NCBI GenBank assembly: GCA_003532515.1
Contig: DOEX01000092.1
Location: forward strand, 1-10,051
Reading direction: 5' to 3'
From: Anaerolineaceae bacterium
Lineage (GTDB): Bacteria; Chloroflexota; Anaerolineae; Anaerolineales; Anaerolineaceae
DNA: 10,051 bases
Both the position numbers and the translations under genes were made by a program. Each line of letters begins with the position of its first letter. Position 1 is the stretch's first letter. Under the pieces are notes generated by a model that saw only the letters and a list, made by a program, of their open reading frames with translations, did no database searches and was not told where the DNA came from. Positions 1 to 8,164 of the stretch are shown here, in pieces.

Positions 1-1
1 A

Positions 2-1801
2 CTCTTCCTGGTAGACAGGTTGGAACTAGAAAATCAGGCTTACAAGAACTTCAAGGAACTACTCAAAAACGATTACCATTCAGTTATTTACAAGGAAACC
101 AAACAGGATTGGCGCAAAGCTGAAATCGTAGTCACAACAGTGCAGTCACTGGAATTTGATAATAAGTACATGCGCTTGTTTTCGCCCACCGACTTTGACC
201 TGATCATTTCCGATGAAGCTCATCGCTCTATTAACGGCAACAGCCGCGCCGTCTTTGAATATTTCATTGGTTATAAGCTTGGCCTGACTGCCACACCCAA
301 GGATTATCTCAAAAATATTGATCCTGAAAAGATCAATCAGGCAGACCCGCGCGCCTGGGAGCGCCGCCAGCTGCTGGATACCTACAAGACCTTTGGCTGT
401 GAAAAGGGGGAACCCACCTACCGCTATTCCTTGGTGGATGGTGTGCGCGAAGGCTACCTGGTCAATCCGGTGGTGGTGGACGCGCGCACAGAGATCACCA
501 CGCAATTGCTCTCTGATGAAGGCTATTCGGTCATGGTTGAGAATGAGGAAGGTGAGGAGGTAGAAGAAACTTTCTTCCAGCGTAATTTTGAACGCACTTT
601 CTTCTCTGACCTGACTAACCTGCAGCTCTGCCAGACCTTCATGCAGCACGCCCAGCTTGATCCGCTTAGCAACGAAATTGGAAAAAGTATTGTCTTCTGT
701 GTCAGTCAGAAGCATGCCTCCAAAGTAACCCAGCAGTTAAATGAATTGGCAGAGCGTGCCTATCCCGGCAAATACAATTCGGATTTTGCGATACAGATCA
801 CGTCCAACATCCCTGGCGCTCAGGAGTACAGCATCAGTTTTGCTAATAACAACCTCAACGGGCATACCCGTTTCCTGGATGGCTACAAGTCCAGCAAGAC
901 CCGGGTATGCGTCACGATGGGGATGATGACCACCGGCTACGACTGCCAGGACATCCTCAACCTTGCGATGATGCGCCCGATTTTCTCACCCACCGACTTT
1001 ATCCAAATCAAGGGCAGAGGCACCCGTCGCTGGACTTTCAAATACCAGCGCAAGGACGGTTCCCGCCTGGAGAACTTTACTGTCGCTAAAGAAAACTTTA
1101 AGCTTTTTGATTTCTTTGCCAATTGTGAGTATTTCGAGGAAAAGTTCAACTACGATGAAATCCTACTGCTGCCACGTGAAAAGGTTGAACCCGGTGGCGG
1201 GGGAGGTCCGGTCATTTATTTGCCTGGCGCAGAGGTTTTTGTGCCAGATCCGCTTAAAGCATTTAAAGAAACTCTAATCGGGCTTGACGGCATGAAAATC
1301 GACCGCAAACTGTTCGAGCGCTTTTCCAGACCCATCCTCGAAGATCAGACACTGGCAGATGCTGTGGAAAACCACCAATGGGAGCAGGCAGTGCAGATCC
1401 TGCGGGAGAATTACGCCAATAAACCCGAGGATTATGTCACCATCGAGAAGTTGATCAAATCGGAAGGGCTGGACCGTCGTCTCACTTGGAAAGAAGTGAT
1501 CATGCGTATCTTCGGCATGATTGACCACTTCAAAACCCGCGATGAACTACTCGAGGAGGAATTTCAGAAGTTTGTCCTGATAAACAAACCCGAGCCCGAA
1601 CAGGTTCTGCGCATCAGGACCTTTTTTGAAGTCTACCTGACCGACCCCGAAGTCCGCGCAATCATCGACAAACGTGAATATCCTGCCCTTGCCAACAATC
1701 CCAAGCTTTCTATGGAAGACCTGAAAGCCCTGGGCAAATGGCGCGATCAGGTGCCGGCTTACGTGAAAGATTACATCCCCATCAACACCTACTTATCCTG
1801 A
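2..1801 (+). CDS. hsdR: Type I restriction enzyme R subunit (HsdR), 5'-truncated by the window
   Basis: This is the ATP-dependent translocase and nuclease subunit of a type I restriction system; it pumps DNA and cuts when the M/S part finds an unmethylated site. The frame is open from base 2, and its first residues (LFLVDRLELE) are helicase motif Ia. The TTG at base 20 is therefore internal, and the N-terminal PD-(D/E)xK nuclease and Walker A lie upstream. Visible SF2 motifs are DEAH (212-223), TATP (287-298), the IVFCVSQKHA strand (about 688-717), TTGYD (929-943) and QIKGRGTRR (1004-1030). A glycine-rich linker lies near 1192-1206. The remaining 190 or so residues resemble the EcoEI R C-terminal domain, which suggests a type IB-like relative. 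The stop is TGA at 1799-1801. The M-S gene begins 20 bases later, so the order is R then M-S in one probable operon. No frameshift is visible. The assignment is secure; the subfamily is inferred. Confidence 0.95.
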   Translation, partial: LFLVDRLELENQAYKNFKELLKNDYHSVIYKETKQDWRKAEIVVTTVQSLEFDNKYMRLFSPTDFDLIISDEAHRSINGNSRAVFEYFIGYKLGLTATPKDYLKNIDPEKINQADPRAWERRQLLDTYKTFGCEKGEPTYRYSLVDGVREGYLVNPVVVDARTEITTQLLSDEGYSVMVENEEGEEVEETFFQRNFERTFFSDLTNLQLCQTFMQHAQLDPLSNEIGKSIVFCVSQKHASKVTQQLNELAERAYPGKYNSDFAIQITSNIPGAQEYSISFANNNLNGHTRFLDGYKSSKTRVCVTMGMMTTGYDCQDILNLAMMRPIFSPTDFIQIKGRGTRRWTFKYQRKDGSRLENFTVAKENFKLFDFFANCEYFEEKFNYDEILLLPREKVEPGGGGGPVIYLPGAEVFVPDPLKAFKETLIGLDGMKIDRKLFERFSRPILEDQTLADAVENHQWEQAVQILRENYANKPEDYVTIEKLIKSEGLDRRLTWKEVIMRIFGMIDHFKTRDELLEEEFQKFVLINKPEPEQVLRIRTFFEVYLTDPEVRAIIDKREYPALANNPKLSMEDLKALGKWRDQVPAYVKDYIPINTYLS

Positions 1802-1821
1802 TACAAGAGAAAGAAACCAAC

Positions 1822-4179
1822 ATGCTGGATTCCGAAACCAAACGCCGCATCGACAACGCACGCGACATCCTTGTCGGTAAGGTGCCCGACCCCAAGACTC
1901 AGGTGGAGCAGATCACCTTTGCCATGATCTACAAGTTTATGGATGACATGGATCAGCTCTCGGTCGAACTGGGCGGGAAATCTTCTTTTTTTGCTAATGG
2001 TTACGAACAGTTTGCCTGGTCAAAGCTGATGGATAAGAAGATGGGGGGTGAAGCCCGGTTGGACTTGTACGTGCGGGCATTGGAACAGATGGCGCAAAAC
2101 CCGCACATTCCTCAGCTCTTTCGCGATATTTTCAAGGGCGCCTTCCTGCCCTACCGCGACAGCGAAACGCTTAACCTGTTCCTCAAGGAAATCAACGGCT
2201 TCAGCTACACCCACAGCGAAGACCTGGGTGATGCCTATGAGTACCTGCTTGCCATCTTTGCCAGCCAGGGCAAGGCCGGTCAGTTCCGTACCCCGCGCCA
2301 TATCATTGATTTCATTGTTGATTGTGTTGATCCTGGAAAAGATGATACGGTGCTGGATCCTGCCTGCGGCACCGCCGGCTTCCTCGTCTCCGCCTACAAG
2401 CACATCCTGGAAAGCCACAAGGACAATCCGCTCACGCCTGACCAAAAACAGCGCCTGACCGGGAACTTCGTCGGTTACGACATCTCGCCGGATATGGTGC
2501 GCCTCTCGCGCGTCAACATGTACCTGCACCAGTTCCCCAACCCCACCATCCACGAATACGACACCCTCACCACCGAGGACCGCTGGGACGATACCTTTGA
2601 CGTGATTCTGGCAAACCCGCCCTTCATGAGCCCCTCAGGTGGCATCCGCCCGCACAAGCGCTTTGCTGTGCGCGCCAACCGCTCGGAAGTGCTCTTTGTG
2701 GATTACATCGCCGAGCACCTCAACGTGGGCGGCCGGGCAGGCGTGATCGTGCCGGAAGGGATCATTTTTCAGTCCAGCAATGCCTACAAAGCCCTGCGCA
2801 AAATGTTGGTGGAGGAGAACTACCTGGTTGCCGTCGTTTCCCTGCCCGCCGGGGTCTTCAACCCCTACAGCGGGGTCAAGACCAGCGTCTTGCTGCTGGA
2901 TAAGGCGCTGGCACGCCAGAGCGAGAGCGTTTTGTTCCTGAAGGTGGCGGCGGACGGCTACGGACTGGGCGCACAGAGGCGGGAAATTGAGCGCAACGAC
3001 CTGCCCGAAGCCCTGCGGGTGGTGAAAGCCTTTCAGGCCGACCCGGCGGCAGCCCTGCCGGAAGGCGACATGGCGCAGACGGTGAAGAAGGGCCGGCTGG
3101 CGGAGGGCGGGGACTATAACCTCAGCGCGGAGCGCTACCGGGCTAATGGGGTGGTGCGCAGCAAGTGGCCGATGGTAAGATTGGGTGAGATATTATCGCT
3201 TGAATATGGGAAACCATTAAAAGAGGCAAATCGTAAAGGGGGCGAGTATCCAGTATATGGTTCAAACGGGATTGTCGGATGGCATTCGGATTTTCTGGTA
3301 GAAGGACCATTTATCATTGTTGGTCGTAAAGGATCTGCTGGTGAGGTTACTTTTTCTGAAAAAAGCGGTTACCCGATTGATACGACATTCTTTGTCAAAT
3401 TGCTTGATAACCAGAAAACTGAACTTAAATTTATCTACCGTCTTTTGAAGTATGTAAACCTTGGCAATGTAAATACTCAATCTGGTGTGCCGGGATTGAA
3501 TCGTAACGATGCATACCAGATAGAAGTGCCTCTGCCACCGCTTGAAGTGCAACGGGAGATCATGGAAGAGATTGAGGGCTACCAGAAGGTCATTGATGGC
3601 GCCCGCCAGGTGGTCGAAAACTACAAACCCGTCATCCCCATCGACCCCACCTGGCCGCTTGTAAAGTTGGGTGATATATGTGAAAACCTTGATTTTATGA
3701 GAAAACCTGTTGCAAAAGCTAAAAGGAAACTAGGTATTTATCCTTATTATGGTGCATCAGGAATCGTTGATTATGTGGATTCTTACATTTTTGATGGGAA
3801 TTATTTGTTAATATCTGAAGATGGGGCAAACCTATTAGCAAGAGTGACACCCATTGCATTTTCTATTACTGGAAAAACCTGGGTAAATAATCACGCTCAT
3901 ATATTAAAGTTTGAAAATTGTATGGTTCAAGATTTTGTAATGAATTATATAAATATGATTGACATCAGCTATTATGTGTCTGGTTCAGCACAACCCAAAT
4001 TAAATCAAGAGAATTTAAACAAAATTAAAATACCTTATCCAGATCTATCAATACAAGAAAATGTTGTAAAAGAACTACAGCTAGAAAGTCAAATGGTTAA
4101 GTCAAGTAGTCATATGATTAAGCACTTTGAAGCAAAAATTGCAGACCGTATCCAGCGCGTCTGGAAGGGTGCATCGTAG
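1822..4179 (+). CDS. hsdM-hsdS: Type I N6-adenine methyltransferase fused to specificity subunit (HsdM-HsdS)
   Basis: This 785-aa protein should methylate adenine at a bipartite site and also supply target recognition to HsdR. I chose the ATG at 1822, where MLDSETKRRIDNA begins as HsdM N-termini do; the frame is open from 1738 but that part overlaps hsdR and looks spurious. The HsdM part has the helical N-terminal domain (about 1-150), SAM motif I DPACGTAGF (residues 179-187) and catalytic NPPF (265-268). At about residue 445 it runs straight into HsdS. TRD1 starts at WPMVRLGEI (from W449), a conserved helix (about 569-605) follows, and TRD2 starts at WPLVKLGDI (from W611), ending in a second helical segment. 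No separate hsdS follows, and no stop or frameshift separates the two halves. Both TRDs are much more AT-rich than the flanking conserved parts. M-S fusions are known but uncommon in type I systems. Confidence is high for function and fusion. Confidence 0.93.
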   Translation: MLDSETKRRIDNARDILVGKVPDPKTQVEQITFAMIYKFMDDMDQLSVELGGKSSFFANGYEQFAWSKLMDKKMGGEARLDLYVRALEQMAQNPHIPQLFRDIFKGAFLPYRDSETLNLFLKEINGFSYTHSEDLGDAYEYLLAIFASQGKAGQFRTPRHIIDFIVDCVDPGKDDTVLDPACGTAGFLVSAYKHILESHKDNPLTPDQKQRLTGNFVGYDISPDMVRLSRVNMYLHQFPNPTIHEYDTLTTEDRWDDTFDVILANPPFMSPSGGIRPHKRFAVRANRSEVLFVDYIAEHLNVGGRAGVIVPEGIIFQSSNAYKALRKMLVEENYLVAVVSLPAGVFNPYSGVKTSVLLLDKALARQSESVLFLKVAADGYGLGAQRREIERNDLPEALRVVKAFQADPAAALPEGDMAQTVKKGRLAEGGDYNLSAERYRANGVVRSKWPMVRLGEILSLEYGKPLKEANRKGGEYPVYGSNGIVGWHSDFLVEGPFIIVGRKGSAGEVTFSEKSGYPIDTTFFVKLLDNQKTELKFIYRLLKYVNLGNVNTQSGVPGLNRNDAYQIEVPLPPLEVQREIMEEIEGYQKVIDGARQVVENYKPVIPIDPTWPLVKLGDICENLDFMRKPVAKAKRKLGIYPYYGASGIVDYVDSYIFDGNYLLISEDGANLLARVTPIAFSITGKTWVNNHAHILKFENCMVQDFVMNYINMIDISYYVSGSAQPKLNQENLNKIKIPYPDLSIQENVVKELQLESQMVKSSSHMIKHFEAKIADRIQRVWKGAS
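3166..3679 (+). repeat. Diverged direct repeat at the start of each TRD (3166-3193 and 3652-3679)
   Basis: Two 28-base copies beginning TGGCCG encode WPMVRLGEI and WPLVKLGDI at the first residues of TRD1 and TRD2. I count 5 mismatches between them by eye. They sit exactly where GC-rich conserved coding sequence changes to AT-rich TRD sequence. Repeats of this kind in HsdS genes are known to allow TRD swapping by homologous recombination; whether that happens here is inference. Confidence 0.7.
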
Positions 4180-4235
4180 ATATTTTAATGATGGCTTTTT
4201 GTATAAACAACAAGAGAAAAATGGGAGAGTATTGA

Positions 4236-5969
4236 ATGCGCCTATTGCAAATAACTGTTTCAAACTATAGAAATGTCGACGGAGTATCTGTTATCTTAAA
4301 TCCAGAATGCAGTTACCTCATTGGTGAGAACAATCTTGGCAAGAGCAATTTCTTATCCCTACTCCAAACTATCTGCAACGGATGGTCTTTCGGAGAAAGG
4401 GACTTCCTTGACCCTGATAAACCCATCGAAGTCGATTTCACAATCAAATTAGCTCCGCAAGAGCAGGGCTTTTTTGGCGACAACTTTTCTCCCGAAAATT
4501 CATCGCTTCTGAAAATTAGGTACCATCAGGCTATTAATGAAGCTTATCCTACCATCATAAGCGCCGATACAAACGAAAGTATTTCTACCAAGCAATTACG
4601 TAAAATCAATTTTCTGAAATATGAGACTACCTCTGACCCCGGTAAAGAACTCAGGCTTGATACTCAAAAGGGAGCAGGATTGCTGATGTCTGGTATCGTG
4701 CAGCGGTTTATAAAGAGCAGTGAAGGCAAACTTGCCTTTTTGAAAAATGAGCAGATTACCCAGTTGCTTGCGTTTGTCAATCAGCATTTGGATAAGATAA
4801 GGAGCTTTCATGATTACTTCATAAAAGCCACAATAGCTGACGATACTACGGATATGCTCATGGGGCTTTTCTATCTTTCTGATGGCGAGCGTAAAATCGA
4901 CACAACAGGGAGCGGCATCCAGTTTATGGCAATGGCTTCAATAAACATTCTTTGCCAAATCATGGAACTATATAAGAGCAAGTCGATGCCTTTTGAGGAT
5001 CAGCTTTACACGGATGACGGCGGAAAAAAGATACTTCCCCTTATCCTGTCTATTGATGAACCGGAAGTGCATTTGCATCCATATTTACAACGCTCTCTCA
5101 TCGGCTACTACAAAACGATTCTGCATAATGGCGATGAGAATTTTTCCGAGCTGCTAGAAATGTGCTTTGATATTGACGGTATTGATGGTCAGCTAATTAT
5201 CGTAACACATTCGACAGATGCCTTGATCGGAGACTATCGCAATATCGTAAGGTTCTATAAGAACGATGGAAAGACAGCCGTAATTAGTGGTAGCGATCCA
5301 AACTTAGGAGTAGAGAAAGACAACGAAAAACATCTGATTATGCATTTTCCAGAAATCAAAGAAGCCTTCTATGCTCATTGCGCTCTTTTGATTGAAGGCG
5401 AAACTGAATATGGGTGCATCCGTGCTTTCGCAGACAAGATAAAGGTCTCTTTGGATGACAACGGCATTTGCGTGATAAATGCAAGGGGCGAAGGCACAAT
5501 CAAGCCTCTTAAAGACCTACTTAACGTGTTTGCCATCCCAAGCGTTTCAATATATGACGGCGATGTAAAAAGTGGACACACTACTACAGATGATGAGTTT
5601 TTCACGAAAGAACTATGCTTTGAAATAGAAATTATCAAAAACCTTTATAAAGGTGGGCACCAAGACTTAATCAAACAGATAGCCCTTGAGATGGATCCGA
5701 AGGCTGATACTGTCATATTGGACGTAGACTTCGTACGAAAGCAGTTCAAGAAGATGGAGTTTGATATCAAGAGATATGTTCCGAAAAAACTCTCCGATGT
5801 TGACGAGAATAATGAAGAAGAATTTACGAGGATGTACGCTGCTTGGTACATGGTAAAGAAAGGTGTGCTTCTTGGAAGAATCATTGGAGAAACTTTGCCT
5901 ACAGACATGATACCAAAGTGCTATTCAGATGCAATAGAAAAGGCAAAGGAAGTCGCTTTTAATGAATGA
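4236..5969 (+). CDS. gajA: Gabija protein GajA: OLD-family ATPase with TOPRIM nuclease domain
   Basis: This 577-aa protein is an ABC-type ATPase joined to a TOPRIM endonuclease, the nicking effector of Gabija, which in studied systems is held back by nucleotides and released when they are depleted during phage infection. Walker A is GENNLGKSN (residues 30-38, K36). Walker B is SIDEPEVHLHP (D274, E275), and the switch histidine is in VTHSTDAL (H325). The TOPRIM part begins at LLIEGETEYG (E387, E391), continues with the acidic DGD (D441, D443), and ends with a lysine pair at 541-542 in WYMVKKGVLLG. Length and motif spacing match the roughly 578-aa Bacillus cereus GajA as I recall it. The ATG at 4236 has GGGAGAG six bases upstream. 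An AT-rich 56-base gap separates it from hsdM-hsdS, so it may have its own promoter; a TATAAA at 4202-4207 is the only candidate -10 and has no good -35. Pairing with an overlapping UvrD-like gene makes Gabija (class 2 OLD) the best call. Confidence 0.9.
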   Translation: MRLLQITVSNYRNVDGVSVILNPECSYLIGENNLGKSNFLSLLQTICNGWSFGERDFLDPDKPIEVDFTIKLAPQEQGFFGDNFSPENSSLLKIRYHQAINEAYPTIISADTNESISTKQLRKINFLKYETTSDPGKELRLDTQKGAGLLMSGIVQRFIKSSEGKLAFLKNEQITQLLAFVNQHLDKIRSFHDYFIKATIADDTTDMLMGLFYLSDGERKIDTTGSGIQFMAMASINILCQIMELYKSKSMPFEDQLYTDDGGKKILPLILSIDEPEVHLHPYLQRSLIGYYKTILHNGDENFSELLEMCFDIDGIDGQLIIVTHSTDALIGDYRNIVRFYKNDGKTAVISGSDPNLGVEKDNEKHLIMHFPEIKEAFYAHCALLIEGETEYGCIRAFADKIKVSLDDNGICVINARGEGTIKPLKDLLNVFAIPSVSIYDGDVKSGHTTTDDEFFTKELCFEIEIIKNLYKGGHQDLIKQIALEMDPKADTVILDVDFVRKQFKKMEFDIKRYVPKKLSDVDENNEEEFTRMYAAWYMVKKGVLLGRIIGETLPTDMIPKCYSDAIEKAKEVAFNE

Positions 5970-7785
5970 GACCGCCCTTGCTGAAATAAAAAAGAAAATT
6001 TCGGAATTGCACAAAGGCGACGAGAAGCAACTTGAGGTCATCTTCTCCAATAACCCAAGAGTCATTGTTGAGGCACCTGCTGGCTACGGCAAAACTACTA
6101 CGATGATAAGCCGCATTGCCTACCTCTATGCCACTGGCGGAATACCAAACCCCAAGAGCATCCTCGGCCTTACTTTTAGCGTAAATGCCGCGCTAAAAAT
6201 AAAGAGAGACGCAATTGGAAAACTGCCCGGGTTGCTCAGCAATAAGGTTAGCCCAATATCAATGGGTAACAAAGTTACTGTCACAAATTATCATGGCTTT
6301 TGTAAGGGTGTACTAAAAAAATATGGGTACCTCATCGACAACGCGTTACGGAAAGACATTAATATGCTCAAAGCTGTTGGCGATAACGAGATATCAAACC
6401 ACCTAAATGCAGCCCTAACCGCATTAGAAAACAACATGCTTTTAAATATCGAACAGTCCATAAAGGAGGCAACGATTCCCGATAAGGCTGATATTCATTT
6501 TTACAATCAGTGCGTTATCAGCAAACTGTTACCATTAGGTTACTTGACCCATAATGCAGTGATTCTTTTTGTGCTTGAAATTTTCTGTCAGTTTCCCGAA
6601 GTTAAAAAATTTTACCAGAGTTACTATCCACTTCTGGTCGTTGATGAATTCCAGGATACAAACTGCATCGCTTGGGCACTTCTTCAAGAATTAATTTCGA
6701 ACAAGACGCAATTGGTTTTTCTCGGTGACCCACTGCAACGTATTTATGGGTTTATCGGCGCTTTGCCAGACATCATGAAAACTGCGGCACAGCAATATGG
6801 AATGGCACAGATTCCCCTTACAAAAAACTACCGGTTTAGTAATAATCCTGAGATGCTGAAATTGGATGGAAATATCAGAGAAAATGCAGCGACATGCTTT
6901 TCCCCGTCAATAGATAAAGTTGCAAAGCTGCCAATATTTTGGGGTAACACGCACAAGTTAGAAGCAACTCAGGTGGTTGAGAAAGTTAAACAGATCATTC
7001 AGCTTGGCGATAAGAGGATTGCGATATTGTTTCGGTCACGGGGCAAAGGAACTGATTCTTTTGAAACTGAACTCCAAGCAAATGGTATACAGTATTTTTA
7101 CGGCATGTTTACTGACGAAGATGACACATACATTGAGTTTCACAATAATTGCCTAGATGCATTTGTGAAGAGGTTCGGGAAAACAAAATCAATTAGCAAG
7201 AAAAGCTTGGTTTCCTTCTCCAGCTATATCAAGCATGGCTATGATTCCGATGGTGACAAGATGAAAACATCCCTTTTTAGTCTTCTCGATGCTCTAATTG
7301 AAAAAATCTCTATCGATTACGCTGATTTACAGGTTGAGGATAAGTACAACCTCATGACAGACATTTTTGAAAATAAGCAGCTTAAGCAGGCAATGGAATA
7401 TGTTGATTCCCAAGTAATTCTCTCGACAGTTCATGGTGCTAAAGGTTTGGAGTGGGATTATGTTGTCCTTGCGGATATGGAGCGGTGGCTATTCCCTGGA
7501 TATTATATATGCAAGGAATGTTCGAACAAGAATGCAATACCGGAACAGCCACGTTGCCGCTTACCAGTACCTCTTTCTGGAAAATTTAAAGATATTGCGT
7601 TGGATGAGTTATCGATTTTCTATGTTGGTGTTACACGAGCAAGAGAACAGGTTTACATCTCTTCCAGTGCAAAGAGAACGAACAATAACGGCGAGATTAA
7701 AAACAGCATCATATCCTGCTTGCCCAATATTGATGGAATAGAACTGATTCCGGCCAACCAAAACGCTTCGGGCAAACCAAAGTAG
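5962..7785 (+). CDS. gajB: Gabija protein GajB: UvrD/PcrA-like superfamily 1 helicase
   Basis: This 607-aa SF1A helicase/NTPase partners GajA; in studied systems it senses DNA ends and hydrolyses nucleotides. Motifs in order are Walker A APAGYGKTT (residues 38-46, K44), Ia LGLTFSVNAA, Ib TNYHGFCK, II VVDEFQDTN (D228, E229), III GDPLQRIYGF (255-264), IV LTKNYRF, V TVHGAKGLEWD (489-499) and VI FYVGVTRAREQ (553-563). The ATG at 5962 overlaps the gajA stop by 8 bases, and AAAGGAAG at 5945-5952 serves as ribosome binding site; the overlap suggests coupled translation. It is longer than the roughly 494-aa B. cereus GajB. Between motifs V and VI is an insert with C517, C520 and C532, which might bind metal. 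The last codons run into a dispersed repeat, so the C-terminal tail may not be the ancestral one. A stand-alone UvrD-family repair helicase is unlikely given the gajA overlap. Confidence 0.88.
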   Translation: MNETALAEIKKKISELHKGDEKQLEVIFSNNPRVIVEAPAGYGKTTTMISRIAYLYATGGIPNPKSILGLTFSVNAALKIKRDAIGKLPGLLSNKVSPISMGNKVTVTNYHGFCKGVLKKYGYLIDNALRKDINMLKAVGDNEISNHLNAALTALENNMLLNIEQSIKEATIPDKADIHFYNQCVISKLLPLGYLTHNAVILFVLEIFCQFPEVKKFYQSYYPLLVVDEFQDTNCIAWALLQELISNKTQLVFLGDPLQRIYGFIGALPDIMKTAAQQYGMAQIPLTKNYRFSNNPEMLKLDGNIRENAATCFSPSIDKVAKLPIFWGNTHKLEATQVVEKVKQIIQLGDKRIAILFRSRGKGTDSFETELQANGIQYFYGMFTDEDDTYIEFHNNCLDAFVKRFGKTKSISKKSLVSFSSYIKHGYDSDGDKMKTSLFSLLDALIEKISIDYADLQVEDKYNLMTDIFENKQLKQAMEYVDSQVILSTVHGAKGLEWDYVVLADMERWLFPGYYICKECSNKNAIPEQPRCRLPVPLSGKFKDIALDELSIFYVGVTRAREQVYISSSAKRTNNNGEIKNSIISCLPNIDGIELIPANQNASGKPK

Positions 7786-7812
7786 GATTCTTCGCTTTGC
7801 TCGGAATGACAG
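7763..7812. repeat. Fragment of a dispersed intergenic repeat (HSE(R/Q)SEES type)
   Basis: The core, about 7783-7812, reads GGATTCTTCGC, TTT, GCTCGGAATGACAG. I recognise this as a variant of a short repeat found between genes in many bacteria. Its reverse strand translates as CHSEQSEESYFG in one frame and LSFRAKRRILLWF in another, which are typical of spurious proteins annotated from this repeat. The ATTC and GAAT ends and inner GC pairs form only a weak hairpin. It contains the gajB stop codon (7783-7785). Left and right limits are uncertain. Confidence 0.5.
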
Positions 7813-7822
7813 ATAAATTGTT

Positions 7823-8164
7823 ATGCTGAATAAGCCTGGGCAACTGAAGCATCTTGTGCCGGCCGACCAAAGACCTATTACAATCAGAGATATATCAATA
7901 AGTCTCTTAACAAATGGTTTTTGGGAACAAGTACCAAGATCCAATATGTTTTCTCCTGAGGGTTGGGACGAAAATTTTCATCTAAAGATTGGTAGCCATG
8001 ATTCCATTACCCTGTACTTTGATGCTGTATTAAGTGATGGGATTATGGAGTCCCACAGCAATGTCGTTCGCATAATCGTTTATACAATCGATGGTAATAA
8101 ATTTTCACATTTTTCCACACGTCTTGCAAACGTAAAGTGGGGTAGCATAGAGAAGTTGAAATAA
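7823..8164 (+). CDS. Hypothetical protein, 113 aa, unrecognised
   Basis: I do not recognise this protein. It is short, soluble-looking and mixed in charge, with no signal peptide, membrane segment or known catalytic motif that I can see. The middle and end (about residues 30-113, from TNGFWEQV to the end) have the alternating hydrophobic pattern of a folded beta-rich domain (DSITLYFDAV, VVRIIVYTID), which supports real coding. The first 20 residues are less convincing. An in-frame TAA at 7814-7816 forbids a start further upstream. No clear Shine-Dalgarno precedes the ATG, and the start lies just past the dispersed repeat, so the gene may be a truncated fragment whose original N-terminus was lost. 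It lies 37 bases after gajB on the same strand and could be co-transcribed with it. An overlapping minus-strand ORF (7609-7944) is best explained as a shadow plus repeat translation. Confidence 0.55.
   Translation: MLNKPGQLKHLVPADQRPITIRDISISLLTNGFWEQVPRSNMFSPEGWDENFHLKIGSHDSITLYFDAVLSDGIMESHSNVVRIIVYTIDGNKFSHFSTRLANVKWGSIEKLK

Noticed and set aside
20..22. TTG as the start of hsdR
   Set aside because: The frame is open to the window edge and encodes the conserved LFLVDR helicase motif upstream of this codon.
146..715. 189-aa minus-strand ORF inside hsdR
   Set aside because: It lies antisense to a clearly conserved gene and shows no protein-family features; a shadow frame.
1738..1821. N-terminal extension of the hsdM-hsdS frame upstream of the ATG at 1822
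   Set aside because: It overlaps hsdR coding sequence, gives non-conserved residues, and the ATG at 1822 matches the typical HsdM N-terminus.
2020..2553. 177-aa minus-strand ORF inside the HsdM part
   Set aside because: Shadow of GC-rich methyltransferase coding sequence; no recognisable motif.
4180..4235. Promoter for gajA with TATAAA at 4202-4207
   Set aside because: No acceptable -35 at the right distance; in an AT-rich gap such a hexamer is expected by chance, so it is not listed as a feature.
7609..7944. 111-aa minus-strand ORF across the gajB 3' end
   Set aside because: It is made of gajB antisense, the dispersed repeat (LSFRAKRRILL) and the antisense of the 113-aa ORF; typical spurious repeat protein.
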